Shown in pieces: positions 1 to 9,143 of a stretch of DNA of 64,000 bases (position 1 is the first letter of the stretch; each line of letters starts with the position of its first letter). Below the pieces are notes generated by a model. The model saw only the letters and a list, made by a program, of their open reading frames with translations. It was not told the DNA's origin and made no database searches. The translations under genes were made by a program, and so were the position numbers. This DNA is from DATGZX01 sp035296965 (lineage in GTDB: Bacteria > Planctomycetota > Planctomycetia > Gemmatales > Gemmataceae), in NCBI GenBank assembly GCA_035296965.1, contig DATGZX010000321.1:1-64000 (forward strand), read 5' to 3'.

Positions 1-20
1 TCAATCGCTTCACCCTGTCG

Positions 21-302
21 CTATTGAAGCAACATGCGGGCAAGGACAGCATTGCAATGAGACGCCGCGCCTGCGGTTGGAGCGACGAGTTTCTGATGGA
101 AGTCCTTACGGGAATAACGCGTTAGTGGCAGCTGGCCCTGGGGCCGGACGCCGTAAGGAGTTAGGACGGAAAGCAGGCAGCGGTCTTCCAAAGGTTCAAG
201 AACTAGCCGAACGCTCCTTTGTGACGGGTGCGCGCGGCTCTTTTGTAGGGTGCGATGTGTACGCCCATGAAAAAGGCTGCGAAACGAAAATAGTTTGACC
301 AT
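21..302 (-). pseudogene. N-terminal fragment of a planctomycete surface protein (LEPLEDRxLLS leader)
   Basis: The 93-codon frame has a basic N-terminus (residues 1-30, several Arg/Lys) followed by LEPLEDRCLLS at about residues 36-46. This is the leader motif at the start of very large planctomycete surface proteins; a full-length relative lies at 35152-39345. Here only about 45 residues follow the motif, with no recognisable repeat or Ig-like domain, and the frame stops at 21-23. I read it as a truncated or frameshifted remnant. A genuinely short secreted protein cannot be excluded. No strong ribosome binding site precedes the ATG. Confidence 0.45.
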
Positions 303-499
303 TTTCTTAGAAGTTCTGCAAACTGGAACGGAGGGGTGCTGCAGGGCGTTCCGTGATTCTGGATGTCAGGTAGGAAAGCCAGTTTACCCGGCCCTTGGGG
401 GAATGCTTCTCACTCAACAATAGCTCGGGAATTGCAGGCGTGCAAGGCAGGGACCGGGCATAAATGCCGGCCGCGACCCATTTCGACCTTGGACGGCTG

Positions 500-688
500 T
501 TAGCCGACCCAGTAGCATACGCCGAGGTAGCCAATGAGTCCGATACTGAAGATCGTCACCATGAGTCCAATCAGGGCGAAAGCTGCGCTACGATCGTCCG
601 CATGAAATGTCTCGACTTCAGACGTGGAAAAGATTGTCTGGCTGCCAGCAGCCGTCGAAACGTGCGAACCAGGATTATCTTGCGACAT
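500..688 (-). CDS. Small C-terminally anchored membrane protein
   Basis: I chose the ATG at 688 because AGAGGAAA lies about ten bases upstream; the longer frame starting at 781 lacks such a site. The product has about 62 residues: a polar N-terminal half rich in Ser, Thr and acidic residues, then one strongly hydrophobic stretch (AFALIGLMVTIFSIGLIGYL) running almost to the C-terminus, which suggests a single-pass tail-anchored protein. It lies 154 bases downstream of the DUF1559 gene on the same strand. No family is recognised and no function is proposed. Confidence 0.55.
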   Translation of the reverse strand: MSQDNPGSHVSTAAGSQTIFSTSEVETFHADDRSAAFALIGLMVTIFSIGLIGYLGVCYWVG

Positions 689-842
689 GGACTGATTTCC
701 TCTTTTTCGTTGCCGGAGCATTTGGGCGTGGGCCATCCGAGCGATGTGATAGATATACAAGAACCCAAGCCAGGTAGGCAACTATAAATTCGCATCGTAT
801 GGGTTCCCGCGAGTCGCTCGGTGTCGGCTGCTTCGTGCCTCA

Positions 843-1892
843 TCAGAAGTCGGTGCTCTGAATCACCTCTCCTCCCGCGTAGGTCGAAAGGGCCCGGTAG
901 ACAGCCGGCTCAATCGTTTGCGAGACGAAACGTGTGCTGCCGTCGCAGAACGCGAAATTGCACCCGCCTGGATGCATGCTGCGAAACCCACTGATGAGAT
1001 CCTTTCCCGTGCGGTTGTCGCCAAAGGGATCGCCGCCATAAACGGTTGGCGATGCCGGCCGGCGGTTCATCGGTTCATCCTGCGGATCGGGTGCGAGCCC
1101 GTACTGGGCCGTGACGGCAAAGACCGAGCCATACCAAGGGTGGCTCGGGTCACCTACTCCGGCCGCGCTCCAGGATTGCTCGATCGTCACCGGTTGGCCG
1201 GTCAGCACGTTGATGACGGGCTGCGTTGGATTGCTCAAGCCGCGGACGAGGTAGGCCCCGTTCCCTCCTGCCGCATCTCCCATGGCAAACGTCATGCTCG
1301 TGCCGTCCGTGATATCAGTCAGGCGTACACCTGATTGAGAACTGTCCGGTTGCCGAATGTTGAACACACCGCGCACACTTGGCGGGATTCGCGACCAGTC
1401 TTGATTGAGCGAACCATTGGCACCGCGGCAAAATGCGTAGTCGCAGGCCGCGGCTTGCGGCGGGAGCGCTGTCTGCCACTGCGCCGCGATGGGTGCCAAA
1501 TCGATGAACCCCTGGTAGCGGTTGCTGGGGCAAAAGAACACCTTCACATTGATGCCGACCGCCGCATAGTTATCTGCTTGATACCAAGGCTCATCGAAAT
1601 GATAGAGCCGCTGCACGTTGTCCTGTTCGAGATAAGGAAGGAGATAGGTGAAGCCTGTCGCCTCGGCATCGCTGGTGTTTGTGCCGCCCGAAACCATGCC
1701 GGGCGGGAAACACGCCGCATTCAAATGGTAGTGGTGCAGGGCCAGGCCAAGTTGTTTGAGGTTGTTCGCACAGCTGAGCCGGCTGGCGGCTTCGCGCACT
1801 TTCTGCACGGCCGGCAACAGCAAGCCCAACAACAAGGCCACAATGGCGATAACCACGAGTAGCTCAACGAGGGTGAAGCCGGGCCGCCTCAT
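843..1892 (-). CDS. DUF1559 domain protein with type IV pilin-like N-terminus
   Basis: The protein has 349 residues from the ATG at 1892, with AGGAA upstream; the frame could extend to 1934 but would bury the leader. Residues 4-30 carry the prepilin cleavage and methylation signature GFTLVELLVVIAIVALLLG, cut after the Gly by a prepilin peptidase. This is followed by PAVQKVREAASRLSCANNLKQLGLALH, typical of DUF1559. The C-terminus contains the usual NFAFCDGSTRFVS and AVYRALSTYAGGEV segments. DUF1559 proteins are highly multiplied in planctomycetes and are probably exported pseudopilin-like surface proteins; their exact role is unknown. It follows the DUF1501 gene, separated by a long hairpin at 1932-1966. 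Confidence 0.93.
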   Translation of the reverse strand: MRRPGFTLVELLVVIAIVALLLGLLLPAVQKVREAASRLSCANNLKQLGLALHHYHLNAACFPPGMVSGGTNTSDAEATGFTYLLPYLEQDNVQRLYHFDEPWYQADNYAAVGINVKVFFCPSNRYQGFIDLAPIAAQWQTALPPQAAACDYAFCRGANGSLNQDWSRIPPSVRGVFNIRQPDSSQSGVRLTDITDGTSMTFAMGDAAGGNGAYLVRGLSNPTQPVINVLTGQPVTIEQSWSAAGVGDPSHPWYGSVFAVTAQYGLAPDPQDEPMNRRPASPTVYGGDPFGDNRTGKDLISGFRSMHPGGCNFAFCDGSTRFVSQTIEPAVYRALSTYAGGEVIQSTDF

Positions 1893-1931
1893 GGTGATTG
1901 TTCCTAGGAGATGGGCTCGGCGTTCGCTGCC

Positions 1932-1966
1932 CACATAGGTCCTATGGGACCCATAGGACCTATGTG
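1932..1966. repeat. Perfect 17-bp inverted repeat (CATAGGTCCTATGGG palindrome)
   Basis: Two perfectly complementary 17-base arms (1932-1948 and 1950-1966) are separated by a single A. The element lies between the 3' end of the DUF1501 gene and the start of the DUF1559 gene, both leftward, so it could end the first transcript or shape the leader of the second. No T-run follows. The core CATAGGWCCTAT recurs in degenerate form at 29244-29268 and near 16331, suggesting a dispersed repeat family. Confidence 0.8.
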
Positions 1967-1994
1967 CGTAGCGAGCGCCCTGTGAAGCAAGGCC

Positions 1995-3359
1995 TCACGC
2001 CAGGATTTCTTGAATCGGCTTTGCCGACTTATCAACGATGCGGATGGGCCGTCCCACATTCGACACGTTCATCTTCATCGTGTCGATGCCGAGCGATTGG
2101 CAGATCGTGGCCAGGAAGTCGGGTACCGGAACGGGTCGATCAGCCACGCTCATGCCGTCGGGGCTGGTACGGCCAACGACACGGCCGCCCTGGATGCTGC
2201 CGCCGGCAAGAACCGTGCTCCAGGCATTGGGGAAATGGTCGCGGCCACGCTGCGGGTTGATCTTCGGAGTTCTGCCAAATTCGCCCATCCACACGATGAG
2301 CGTGGAGCTGAGAAGTCCTCGCACTTTCAGGTCTTCCATCAATGTGCTCCAGGCAGGATCGAGTACCTGGCTCAAATCCTTGACGGCATTGAAGTTCTCC
2401 TGATGTGTATCCCAGCCGAAGACTTGGCCATTGAGGCCACCCAGCGTAACCTCGACGAACGGGACGCCCAACTCGACCAGCCGGCGTGCGAGGAGACAGC
2501 CTTGTCCGAACTGGTTACGGCCATAAGCATCGCGCAAGGCGGCAGGCTCTTCCTCTAAATTGAATGCCCTGGAGGCTGCGGAGCGCATCAGCCGAACCGC
2601 CCGATTGTAGGCGGTCTGATGGCTGAGGGGCGCCACGCCTGGGTGCTGCATGACGAACCGCTCTTCCAATCCCTGCAGCAATTGCACGCGCGCCTCCGCC
2701 TGTCGCGGACTTACGTCCCTGGGAAGGTCCAGGTCCTGCACCTTGAGCGCTTGTTCGTAGTTGTTATCCCCTTGCTGACCCGGAGTAGGGACTCCATTCT
2801 CACCCACGATGAGAGGAGCGCAGGTCGGTCCCAAGAAGCCCGCGCCGTATGCGGCCGGGTTGAAGAACCGGTAAGGACCAATGCTGACGAAGCTCGGCAA
2901 CTCGGAGCGGTCGCTCCCTAATTCCTTAGCTACGAGGGCACCCAGCGATGGATACTCGATCGGCCCTTGCGGCAAGTACCCGGTGCGCATCAGGAACGAT
3001 GCGCGGCCGTGATCGCCTTCCTTGGTGCTCATGGAGCGTACGAGCACCATCTTGTCCATGTGCTTGGCAAGCCTGGGGAGGTGCTCACTGATGCGAATAC
3101 CGGGAACAGCGGTGGCGATTTCCTTGTAAGGCCCGCCGTTCGCGTGGCCAGGCTTCAAATCGAATGTGTCGTTTTGGCTGGGGCCTCCGTTCATCCAGAG
3201 CAGGATGCACGAGTGGCGCCGTTGCGGATGGTTGGCGGTATCGGCCGCCAATGTTTCCAGCCAGCCGGATGCCGAGAAACCGGCAACACCCGCCGCCGAC
3301 AGCCGTAACCAATCGCGACGAGAAAGCTGCGAGCCATTGTTCGATTGAAAGCGCGCCAT
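1995..3359 (-). CDS. DUF1501 domain secreted protein with Tat signal
   Basis: The start at 3359 has GAGAGGAG nine bases upstream. The 454-residue product begins with a twin-arginine signal (SRRDWLRLSAAGVAGF), so it is probably exported folded. The body has the DUF1501 landmarks: LLWMNGGPSQNDTFDLKPGH, the EGDHGRASFLMRTGY stretch, WDTHQENF, and MGEFGRTPKIN with RDHFPNAWS near the C-terminus. The fold is related to sulfatases and alkaline phosphatases, but the substrate is unknown. Only 41 bases separate it from the upstream PSD1 gene. DUF1501 and PSD1 genes occur as pairs throughout planctomycete genomes and are thought to act together, possibly on polysaccharides. Confidence 0.95.
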   Translation of the reverse strand: MARFQSNNGSQLSRRDWLRLSAAGVAGFSASGWLETLAADTANHPQRRHSCILLWMNGGPSQNDTFDLKPGHANGGPYKEIATAVPGIRISEHLPRLAKHMDKMVLVRSMSTKEGDHGRASFLMRTGYLPQGPIEYPSLGALVAKELGSDRSELPSFVSIGPYRFFNPAAYGAGFLGPTCAPLIVGENGVPTPGQQGDNNYEQALKVQDLDLPRDVSPRQAEARVQLLQGLEERFVMQHPGVAPLSHQTAYNRAVRLMRSAASRAFNLEEEPAALRDAYGRNQFGQGCLLARRLVELGVPFVEVTLGGLNGQVFGWDTHQENFNAVKDLSQVLDPAWSTLMEDLKVRGLLSSTLIVWMGEFGRTPKINPQRGRDHFPNAWSTVLAGGSIQGGRVVGRTSPDGMSVADRPVPVPDFLATICQSLGIDTMKMNVSNVGRPIRIVDKSAKPIQEILA

Positions 3360-3400
3360 ACTCTGGCTCCTCTCGATGACGCTGAGGGTAAGACCACCCA

Positions 3401-5044
3401 TTAATGGTTCAACATGAATTCGGCGCTGTTGAGCAATACCCAAAAGACATCTGCCAGCGCCGCTTTCTGATCGTTCTTGCTACCGCCCTCGCTCACGTAC
3501 TTGACAAGCGGGGCCAGTTCTTCCGCGCTTGGTTTCCGGCTCAAGGTAGCGAGGAAGAGCGCCTCGATTCGTCCGGGCGTCTCGAAGAATGGTGAGTCGG
3601 CAACTGCGGCAAGAGTCCTGCTGCGCTCCAGGCTGGTGGCATCTCCTACAAATTGACCATTCATGAGCGCGAGTGCCTGGAGAATCGATGTTTGGACTTC
3701 GGTGCGCTTTTCCTGGCTCGAAAACTTGGCGAGGAACGCGGCGCGCGGTGAGTTCAAACCCAGCGTGTCAACGCGGGGGTTGGGCACGCCTTCTTCCCCA
3801 TATCCGGTTGCCAGTGCGAGACTATCGAAAAGCTGCTCGGGCGTCAGGCCCTTGACAGCCATCCGGCTGAAGAGGCGCGGCTCATTTTGACTGGGATCCG
3901 TGACCGTGCTGCTCCTCTGGTACGTCTGGCTGCTTGTGATCGCACGGATCAGGTACTTCAGATCGAATTCGTGCGCGATCAATTGCCGAGCCAGCTCGTT
4001 CAATAGCTCCGGATGGCTGGGTGGGTTCTCCTCGCTCTCCTCATCGACCGGCTCGATCAAGCCGACCCCGAAGAAATGGGCCCACAACCGATTGGCGGCC
4101 GACCGCGAAAAGAAGGGATTGTCCACAGCAGTTACCCACGATGCCAGAGCCGCTCGCGTGCGCGTGCCGGATTCCCAATTGGGTTCGGATCCATCCAGGA
4201 ATCGAGCCTGCACCTCGGTTTCCGTTCCGGGGATCTTTAAGGCTCTGCGCTCCGACATCTCGGGCGCCGCCATCATGTTGCCCTGACCTTGCGGTTGTAT
4301 ACCGGAGAAGAAAGCCGCATATTCCCAGAATTGCTTGCGCGTCCAGTTCGCTCGGGGATGATTATGACATTGAGCGCATTCCAGCTTGACCCCCAGGAAA
4401 AGGCGTGAAGTGCTGGCTGCCAGGTTTTCGGGTTTCAGCTCGTTGGCCTGGTAGAAGGCGGTTGGGGTCGGATCGGGACGTTTGTTGGATGAGCGGCGTC
4501 GCATTTGCTGCGCGTTCGCGCTGACCGGCGCCGTAAGTATCTCGCGCACCATTTTGTCGTAGGATACGTTTTCCTTGATGCGCGGATGCAGCCACGCTTC
4601 CAGGCTGGGAATAAGAAACTGGACCTGCTGGTTATTCACCTGGGGAAGGAGCAGAGCGCGCCAGACATTGGTAAAATTATTGACGTAGTTCGGACTTTCG
4701 AGCAGGCGTTCGACCAACTCCTGGCGTTTACTTGGATTGGGATCTTCCAGAAAATCGCGAACATCCATGGCCCGTGGGATCCGGCCTGCCAGATCGAGAT
4801 AGACGCGGCGCAAGTATTCGGCATCGTCGGCAAGCGGAGCCGGCTTCACGCCCTTGGAACCCCAGGCGGCAGCTATGTAGAAATCGATCTGCGAAGCTAG
4901 CTGTTGGGCATCCAGCTTTGCGGCGCCAGCCTGCGCCTTGGGAGGGCCCGCTGGCTTTGGTGGAGCATCGGCTCGCAGAGGAATGGCGATCAGACCCACG
5001 CTGAGGATTCCGCACAGCGATAAACCTCGCCAAAGAAACCTCAT
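3401..5044 (-). CDS. PSD1 protein (DUF1549 and DUF1553 domains)
   Basis: A 547-residue exported protein. Residues 1-25 form a signal peptide (basic MRFLWRG, hydrophobic core, RADA). DUF1549 follows, with LRRVYLDLAGRIP at the start and the heme- or metal-type motif CAQCHNHP near residue 226. DUF1553 fills the C-terminal half (SAANRLWAHFFGVGLIEPVDE, a GLTPEQLFDSLALATGY segment, and the closing ADVFWVLLNSAEFMLNH that is nearly invariant in the family). GGAGG lies nine bases before the ATG. It is the first gene of the leftward PSD1-DUF1501 pair. The biochemical role of the family is not established. Confidence 0.95.
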   Translation of the reverse strand: MRFLWRGLSLCGILSVGLIAIPLRADAPPKPAGPPKAQAGAAKLDAQQLASQIDFYIAAAWGSKGVKPAPLADDAEYLRRVYLDLAGRIPRAMDVRDFLEDPNPSKRQELVERLLESPNYVNNFTNVWRALLLPQVNNQQVQFLIPSLEAWLHPRIKENVSYDKMVREILTAPVSANAQQMRRRSSNKRPDPTPTAFYQANELKPENLAASTSRLFLGVKLECAQCHNHPRANWTRKQFWEYAAFFSGIQPQGQGNMMAAPEMSERRALKIPGTETEVQARFLDGSEPNWESGTRTRAALASWVTAVDNPFFSRSAANRLWAHFFGVGLIEPVDEESEENPPSHPELLNELARQLIAHEFDLKYLIRAITSSQTYQRSSTVTDPSQNEPRLFSRMAVKGLTPEQLFDSLALATGYGEEGVPNPRVDTLGLNSPRAAFLAKFSSQEKRTEVQTSILQALALMNGQFVGDATSLERSRTLAAVADSPFFETPGRIEALFLATLSRKPSAEELAPLVKYVSEGGSKNDQKAALADVFWVLLNSAEFMLNH

Positions 5045-5332
5045 GGCCGAACCTCCCTACGACGGTCGAAGCACCATGAATTCATTGAAACGCGTTCAGG
5101 AAAGGAAATTTAGGCGATCTCTGCATAATTACTGCACGCGACAGGCAAACGGATACAACTTTTTTGCCCCTGCCGGGAAGAACTCCGTATCCAAGCGGCC
5201 CAAAGACGGTTGGGAGCGGCAGCAGTGACCGATCATGGGTCCGGTGCTCTGTCAATCAAGACGTAACAGAGGGCCATGCGCATAATAAGCTATTGCGGGC
5301 GCAAAATCTAACCTATTCCGACAAAATCGGCT

Positions 5333-5821
5333 ATGCGTGACAGCCTAAGTTCGGCGTTCTTGTTGCTGGCGCTCTTGTCCACCGGAGGGTGTGGCAGCAA
5401 AGCGCCTTACGAGGGCAAAAGCGCCGCCCAGCTAGAGCGCATGCTGCATGACGCGTCCGCGGCCGTGCAAGCCCAGGGAGCCTATGGACTAAGTCTCTTG
5501 GGCCCCGATGCCAGGAGTGCAGTTCCCACCTTGATTGAGGCTTCGACTACAAAGGATACAATCGTTCGGCAGAACTCGGTTCTGGCCCTTGGCTCGATTG
5601 GGCCGGATGCCCGTGATGCGGTGCCGGTGCTGATCCAGTTGCTGCACGACCCGGAGTGGACCGTCCGGCGTCAGGCCGCTCTTGCCCTGGGGCAGATTGG
5701 CCCAGACGCCCAGGCCGCTGTTGCGGAGCTTGAGAAGCTGAGTCGGGACCGCGATCGATTGGTGCGCAGTGCCGCGACCCAGGCGATTCCCCTGATCGAT
5801 CCCAAGCGTGCGCACAGGTGA
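5333..5821 (+). CDS. HEAT-repeat lipoprotein
   Basis: A 162-residue protein starting with a lipoprotein signal: hydrophobic residues 8-17, then LSTGGC, giving a lipidated Cys at about residue 20. The mature part contains three tandem HEAT-like helical repeats marked by recurring GPDAR/GPDAQ-AVP-L and VRRQAALALGQIG motifs between residues 55 and 150. Such repeats usually serve as protein-binding scaffolds. It lies just upstream of the HtrA-like protease gene, 67 bases apart and in the same direction, so the two may be co-transcribed, and an envelope role for both is a reasonable inference. Confidence 0.85.
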   Translation: MRDSLSSAFLLLALLSTGGCGSKAPYEGKSAAQLERMLHDASAAVQAQGAYGLSLLGPDARSAVPTLIEASTTKDTIVRQNSVLALGSIGPDARDAVPVLIQLLHDPEWTVRRQAALALGQIGPDAQAAVAELEKLSRDRDRLVRSAATQAIPLIDPKRAHR

Positions 5822-5888
5822 TCTTGGTAGGCGGTGGCATTCCTCGAGGCTTGCGTAGAATACCGGTTAGATAAGGGAGATCTAAGAA

Positions 5889-7034
5889 ATGCCGACATAT
5901 TACGATCGGGAGCCCGCGCCGAGTCCGATGGCTTCCTGCCTGACGCCTTTCCTACTTCTGTTGGTGTTGGCATGCGGGCTCGTTTGGTGGTTTTGGCCGG
6001 CCCGAGCGGGTTCGGGCTTAGACCCGAATGCGCAGCCGCGCCCGGTCACTGCCCGCGGAACTCTGTCGGAGGCAGAACAGCAGAACATCGACGTTTACGA
6101 AAGGGTGTCGCCTTCCGTCGTGCACGTCATCAACCTATCGGACAACGGCGGCGCGTTGAGCCTCAATGCCCAGGAGATCCCGCAGGGGGCGGGCACCGGA
6201 TTCGTGTGGGACGACGAGGGACACATTGTCACCAACTACCATGTCGTAAAGGGTGCCACTGGCATTCAAGTAACTCTCTCGGACCAATCCAGTTATCCGG
6301 CGAAACAAGTTTGGGTTCATCCCGACATGGACATGGCGGTCATCTGGATCGATGCTCCCAAGAAGAATCTTCACCCCGTCATCGTTGGCAGTTCGCATGA
6401 TCTGAAAGTTGGTCAGATCACCTATGCGATTGGAGACCCGTTCGGCCTCGACCAAACGATGACGATGGGAATCGTCAGTGCCCTGGGCCGGGAGATCAGG
6501 TCGGCAACCGGCCTGCCCATCCAGGGAGTCATTCAAACGAGTGCAGCCATTAACCCGGGCAACTCCGGCGGGCCTCTCCTCGACAGCAGCGGCCGACTCG
6601 TCGGCATGACCACGGCCATTCTCAGTCCTTCCGGCGCGTTTGCGGGAATCGGCTTCGCGATCCCCGTGGACGAGATCAACCGCATCGTGCCGGAATTGAT
6701 TAGCCACGGAAAAATCGTTCGTCCCCGGTTGGGAGTGCAGTTGGCCGAAGATCAACAAGCCCGGAGGCTCGGAGTCGATGAGGGCGCTCTCATCATCAAA
6801 GTGGTTCCCAATACTCCGGCCGCCCAAGCCAATCTGCGCGGTACGTACGTGGATCGTTCAGGCCGACTTCATCTCGGCGATGTGATCGTGGCCATCGATG
6901 GTAAGCCGGTCTCCAGACAAACGGACCTGTACACCATCCTCGAGAAACACAAGGCCGGCGACTCCATCAAGGTAACGGTCTTCCGAAACGGGCAACGCGT
7001 GGACGTGCCGGTAACGCTCGAGGTAGTGGAATAA
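5889..7034 (+). CDS. HtrA/DegP-like serine protease with PDZ domain
   Basis: A 381-residue membrane-anchored trypsin-like protease. One transmembrane segment covers about residues 17-37. The protease domain (about 65-260) carries the complete triad: His118 in TNYHVV, Asp148 in DMDMAV, and Ser226 in GNSGGP. One PDZ domain follows (about 270-381), including GVQLAEDQ and the substrate-loop region LGDVIVAIDGKPV. The second PDZ of DegP is absent, so the architecture is like DegS. Expected role: degradation or sensing of misfolded envelope proteins. It follows the HEAT lipoprotein gene and converges with the SGNH hydrolase gene. Confidence 0.95.
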   Translation: MPTYYDREPAPSPMASCLTPFLLLLVLACGLVWWFWPARAGSGLDPNAQPRPVTARGTLSEAEQQNIDVYERVSPSVVHVINLSDNGGALSLNAQEIPQGAGTGFVWDDEGHIVTNYHVVKGATGIQVTLSDQSSYPAKQVWVHPDMDMAVIWIDAPKKNLHPVIVGSSHDLKVGQITYAIGDPFGLDQTMTMGIVSALGREIRSATGLPIQGVIQTSAAINPGNSGGPLLDSSGRLVGMTTAILSPSGAFAGIGFAIPVDEINRIVPELISHGKIVRPRLGVQLAEDQQARRLGVDEGALIIKVVPNTPAAQANLRGTYVDRSGRLHLGDVIVAIDGKPVSRQTDLYTILEKHKAGDSIKVTVFRNGQRVDVPVTLEVVE

Positions 7035-7081
7035 AGAGTGCTAGCATCGGTTGCTTGACAAAACCGCCACTCTCGTTTGGG

Positions 7082-7798
7082 CTAATCTCCCAGCGCTTTC
7101 AGCATGACATCTGCCACGAAGCGGTTTCCCGCGTGATTCAAATGCACTCGGTCGCTCGTCAAAATGCCTCGCTCCTTGTCCTCGGAATTGTGTTCTTTCA
7201 GGTAATCCTGAAAGGCTTTCCGCAGGTCCAGGAGCTGTACCTTAGATTTGCTGGCGACTTTGCGGCTAATCTCCGAGTATTCATCCAACCGCGAGTCTAG
7301 CTTGTTCTCGCCGTTATGTTTCTCGCCAATCACGCTCGGCGTGCAGAGGATGACGCGGGCGCCGGCACCCTGGATCCGCCCGATAACGTCCTTCAAGCCG
7401 GCCTCATAGCGGTCCGGCAAAGTGCCCTTGGCGGGGTCCTTTTCGCCGTGCCAAACGTCATTAATCCCGATGTAGACGACGACTAGAGTCGGCTTCTGGG
7501 AAAGCACGTCCTTCCCCAAGCGCCGCTGAAGGTCTGAAACCTTGTTGCCGCTAATGCCTGCACCGATCACCTTGATGCCCAGGTCCTTGTGCTTCTCATC
7601 CAGGGCTTTCCTGATGAGGGTGACGTAACCGTTAGGGCCGGCACCCGCCTGAGTAATAGAGTCACCCAGGAAAACGATCCGTTCTCCCTTCATTAAGGGC
7701 ACAGGGGAATCTGCCGAATCTGCCTCTGCCAGGGGCACAGCTGCCAGGAAGGCGAGAGTTGTGAAGACGAATCCAACAGAATAGCGATCGCGAGCCAC
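7082..7798 (-). CDS. Secreted SGNH/GDSL hydrolase
   Basis: A 238-residue protein with a signal peptide at about 1-27. All SGNH blocks are visible: FLGDSITQ with nucleophile Ser47, GAGISGNK (block II Gly), VVYIGIND (block III Asn), and DRVHLNHAG, giving the Asp216/His219 pair. The family comprises esterases and lipases that remove acyl or acetyl groups from carbohydrates or lipids; the substrate here cannot be told from sequence. It converges with the HtrA-like gene with a 47-base gap. Confidence 0.92.
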   Translation of the reverse strand: MARDRYSVGFVFTTLAFLAAVPLAEADSADSPVPLMKGERIVFLGDSITQAGAGPNGYVTLIRKALDEKHKDLGIKVIGAGISGNKVSDLQRRLGKDVLSQKPTLVVVYIGINDVWHGEKDPAKGTLPDRYEAGLKDVIGRIQGAGARVILCTPSVIGEKHNGENKLDSRLDEYSEISRKVASKSKVQLLDLRKAFQDYLKEHNSEDKERGILTSDRVHLNHAGNRFVADVMLKALGD

Positions 7799-7918
7799 GG
7801 CTGATCCCTCCTGAGTCTGTGCGGATGCCGATGGCTAACTTATTAGACGGGGCACGAAGGGCCATAGTCGAAAGGCGAATGGGAATCGCGAGGAGGGAAG
7901 CAGAGAGAGAAAAGAACA

Positions 7919-7951
7919 GGCGAGGTCGCCAGCGGAGCGGACGACCTCGCC
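7919..7951 (-). terminator. Intrinsic terminator of the thioredoxin-like gene
   Basis: Perfect 10-bp stem GGCGAGGTCG/CGACCTCGCC around a 13-base loop. Read on the minus strand it is followed by TGTTCTTTTC, a U-rich tract, about 65 bases after the stop codon at 8015. Confidence 0.75.
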
Positions 7952-8014
7952 AATAGTGATTGTGCGGCTAGAAACTAACCCGATTTAGCGACCGCTAAAT
8001 CAATTTGCCTACCT

Positions 8015-8530
8015 TCAGGTCCGACAATAACCGGCGGTATAGGCAGGAGCCGGCGAGTAGGCTGGGCCATAATAGCTAACCCGCTCGTTTCCAGGATTAG
8101 ACTCTGTGGTCCGAACCACCCAGTTCGGATCAGAATAGCGCTGCAGGTAACGCACGAGGTCGGCATTGGCTAGGCTGCCCTCGTGGCGGAATGCCTGAAC
8201 TTCACCCGTGCGGTCGCTGATGACCACCCCCACACCTTCCGAGACCTCGAATAGTTCAGCTAGCCGCTTACCATGCTCGGTCGACGTGTCGATGTGCAGG
8301 CAGACATATTTGGACTCCAGAATTGCCGCCGCAGCGATTGGCAGCTTGCCCTCACTGCTCAGCTTGTCATACCCTGCCTTGCCCGAGCCGAAAAACACGA
8401 CCAGCGGCTTCTTCTCACTGGCGCTCTGCTTGCCGGCGGCGGAGTAGTCCGTCAGCCAAGAAGGCGAGCCTCCTGCGTCCGCCGACGGGGCGAGTCCGGA
8501 TAGGGCGAACACGAGAATTGAGGTGTACAT
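8015..8530 (-). CDS. Secreted thioredoxin-fold protein lacking the CxxC pair
   Basis: A 171-residue protein with a signal peptide at about 1-19 (LAPSADA). Residues 22-140 resemble a thioredoxin-like fold: the opening WLTDYSAAGKQSASEKKPLVVFFGSG corresponds to the strand and helix that normally carry the CxxC pair, but here the site reads GSGKAGYDKL without cysteines, so it cannot be a conventional disulfide oxidoreductase. The C-terminal tail is rich in Tyr, Pro and Ala. A related secreted protein with an intact CFWC site starts at 9144 on the other strand. Function is unknown; a binding or structural role is an inference. Confidence 0.75.
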   Translation of the reverse strand: MYTSILVFALSGLAPSADAGGSPSWLTDYSAAGKQSASEKKPLVVFFGSGKAGYDKLSSEGKLPIAAAAILESKYVCLHIDTSTEHGKRLAELFEVSEGVGVVISDRTGEVQAFRHEGSLANADLVRYLQRYSDPNWVVRTTESNPGNERVSYYGPAYSPAPAYTAGYCRT

Positions 8531-9143
8531 GCGTCGTTCTCCTTATGTGTGGTGAGACACCTCTGAACAAAAACCCATCCTCTTCCTTTGGGTTCCTTCG
8601 GAAAGGAAAGTTGTACAAGACTGGAGTTCGGCAGGCAAGTTAAATCTTTACTAATCGATATAGTTTACCCAATCCCTAAAGTCCTTCATGCGCTAACTCC
8701 CTCCCCCCATCTCGGCTTGATTCTTTGGCTCGAATCCGGCAAAACGAGTCGCCAGCGTAAGGCGTCTCCAAGACACTTGCGGTCCCCAGACTGGCCCGAG
8801 CAAGTGCCCCACACCTGGGTAGATATGACGTTGACGGAAGTATCCGGACTCAGCTCCGATCTACCTTTTCGAGTCAAGGTTCCAGTTCTTTCCGTACGGG
8901 TCATCTCCGATCCGGGATTCACCTGAGTAGCGGTTACCTTTTGACGGCGTGCCCGTTCTCTATCGAACAGTGCCCATCTGATTACGGGATGCTCCTATGT
9001 GAACTCCCGTTCATGTAAGCAGGCATTACTAGACGACCCCCCTCCTGCCTCACCGCGGCCTGGCCCCAGAGGGCTGACCAACTTCGCCGCGTCAGGCAAG
9101 AAACACACCGTCACTCCAGGATGGAGTGCACAGGAGAAATGCC
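8531..9143. other. Intergenic region between divergent thioredoxin-like genes
   Basis: About 610 bases with no supported gene. Open frames at 8588-8926 (+) and 8686-8922 (-) give biased, featureless peptides without ribosome binding sites. The region should hold the promoters of the two divergent genes, but I could not pick out a convincing promoter or structured RNA. Confidence 0.6.

Noticed and set aside
8588..8926. 112-codon plus-strand frame in the intergenic region
   Set aside because: No ribosome binding site, no signal or domain, and an overlapping minus-strand frame of similar quality.
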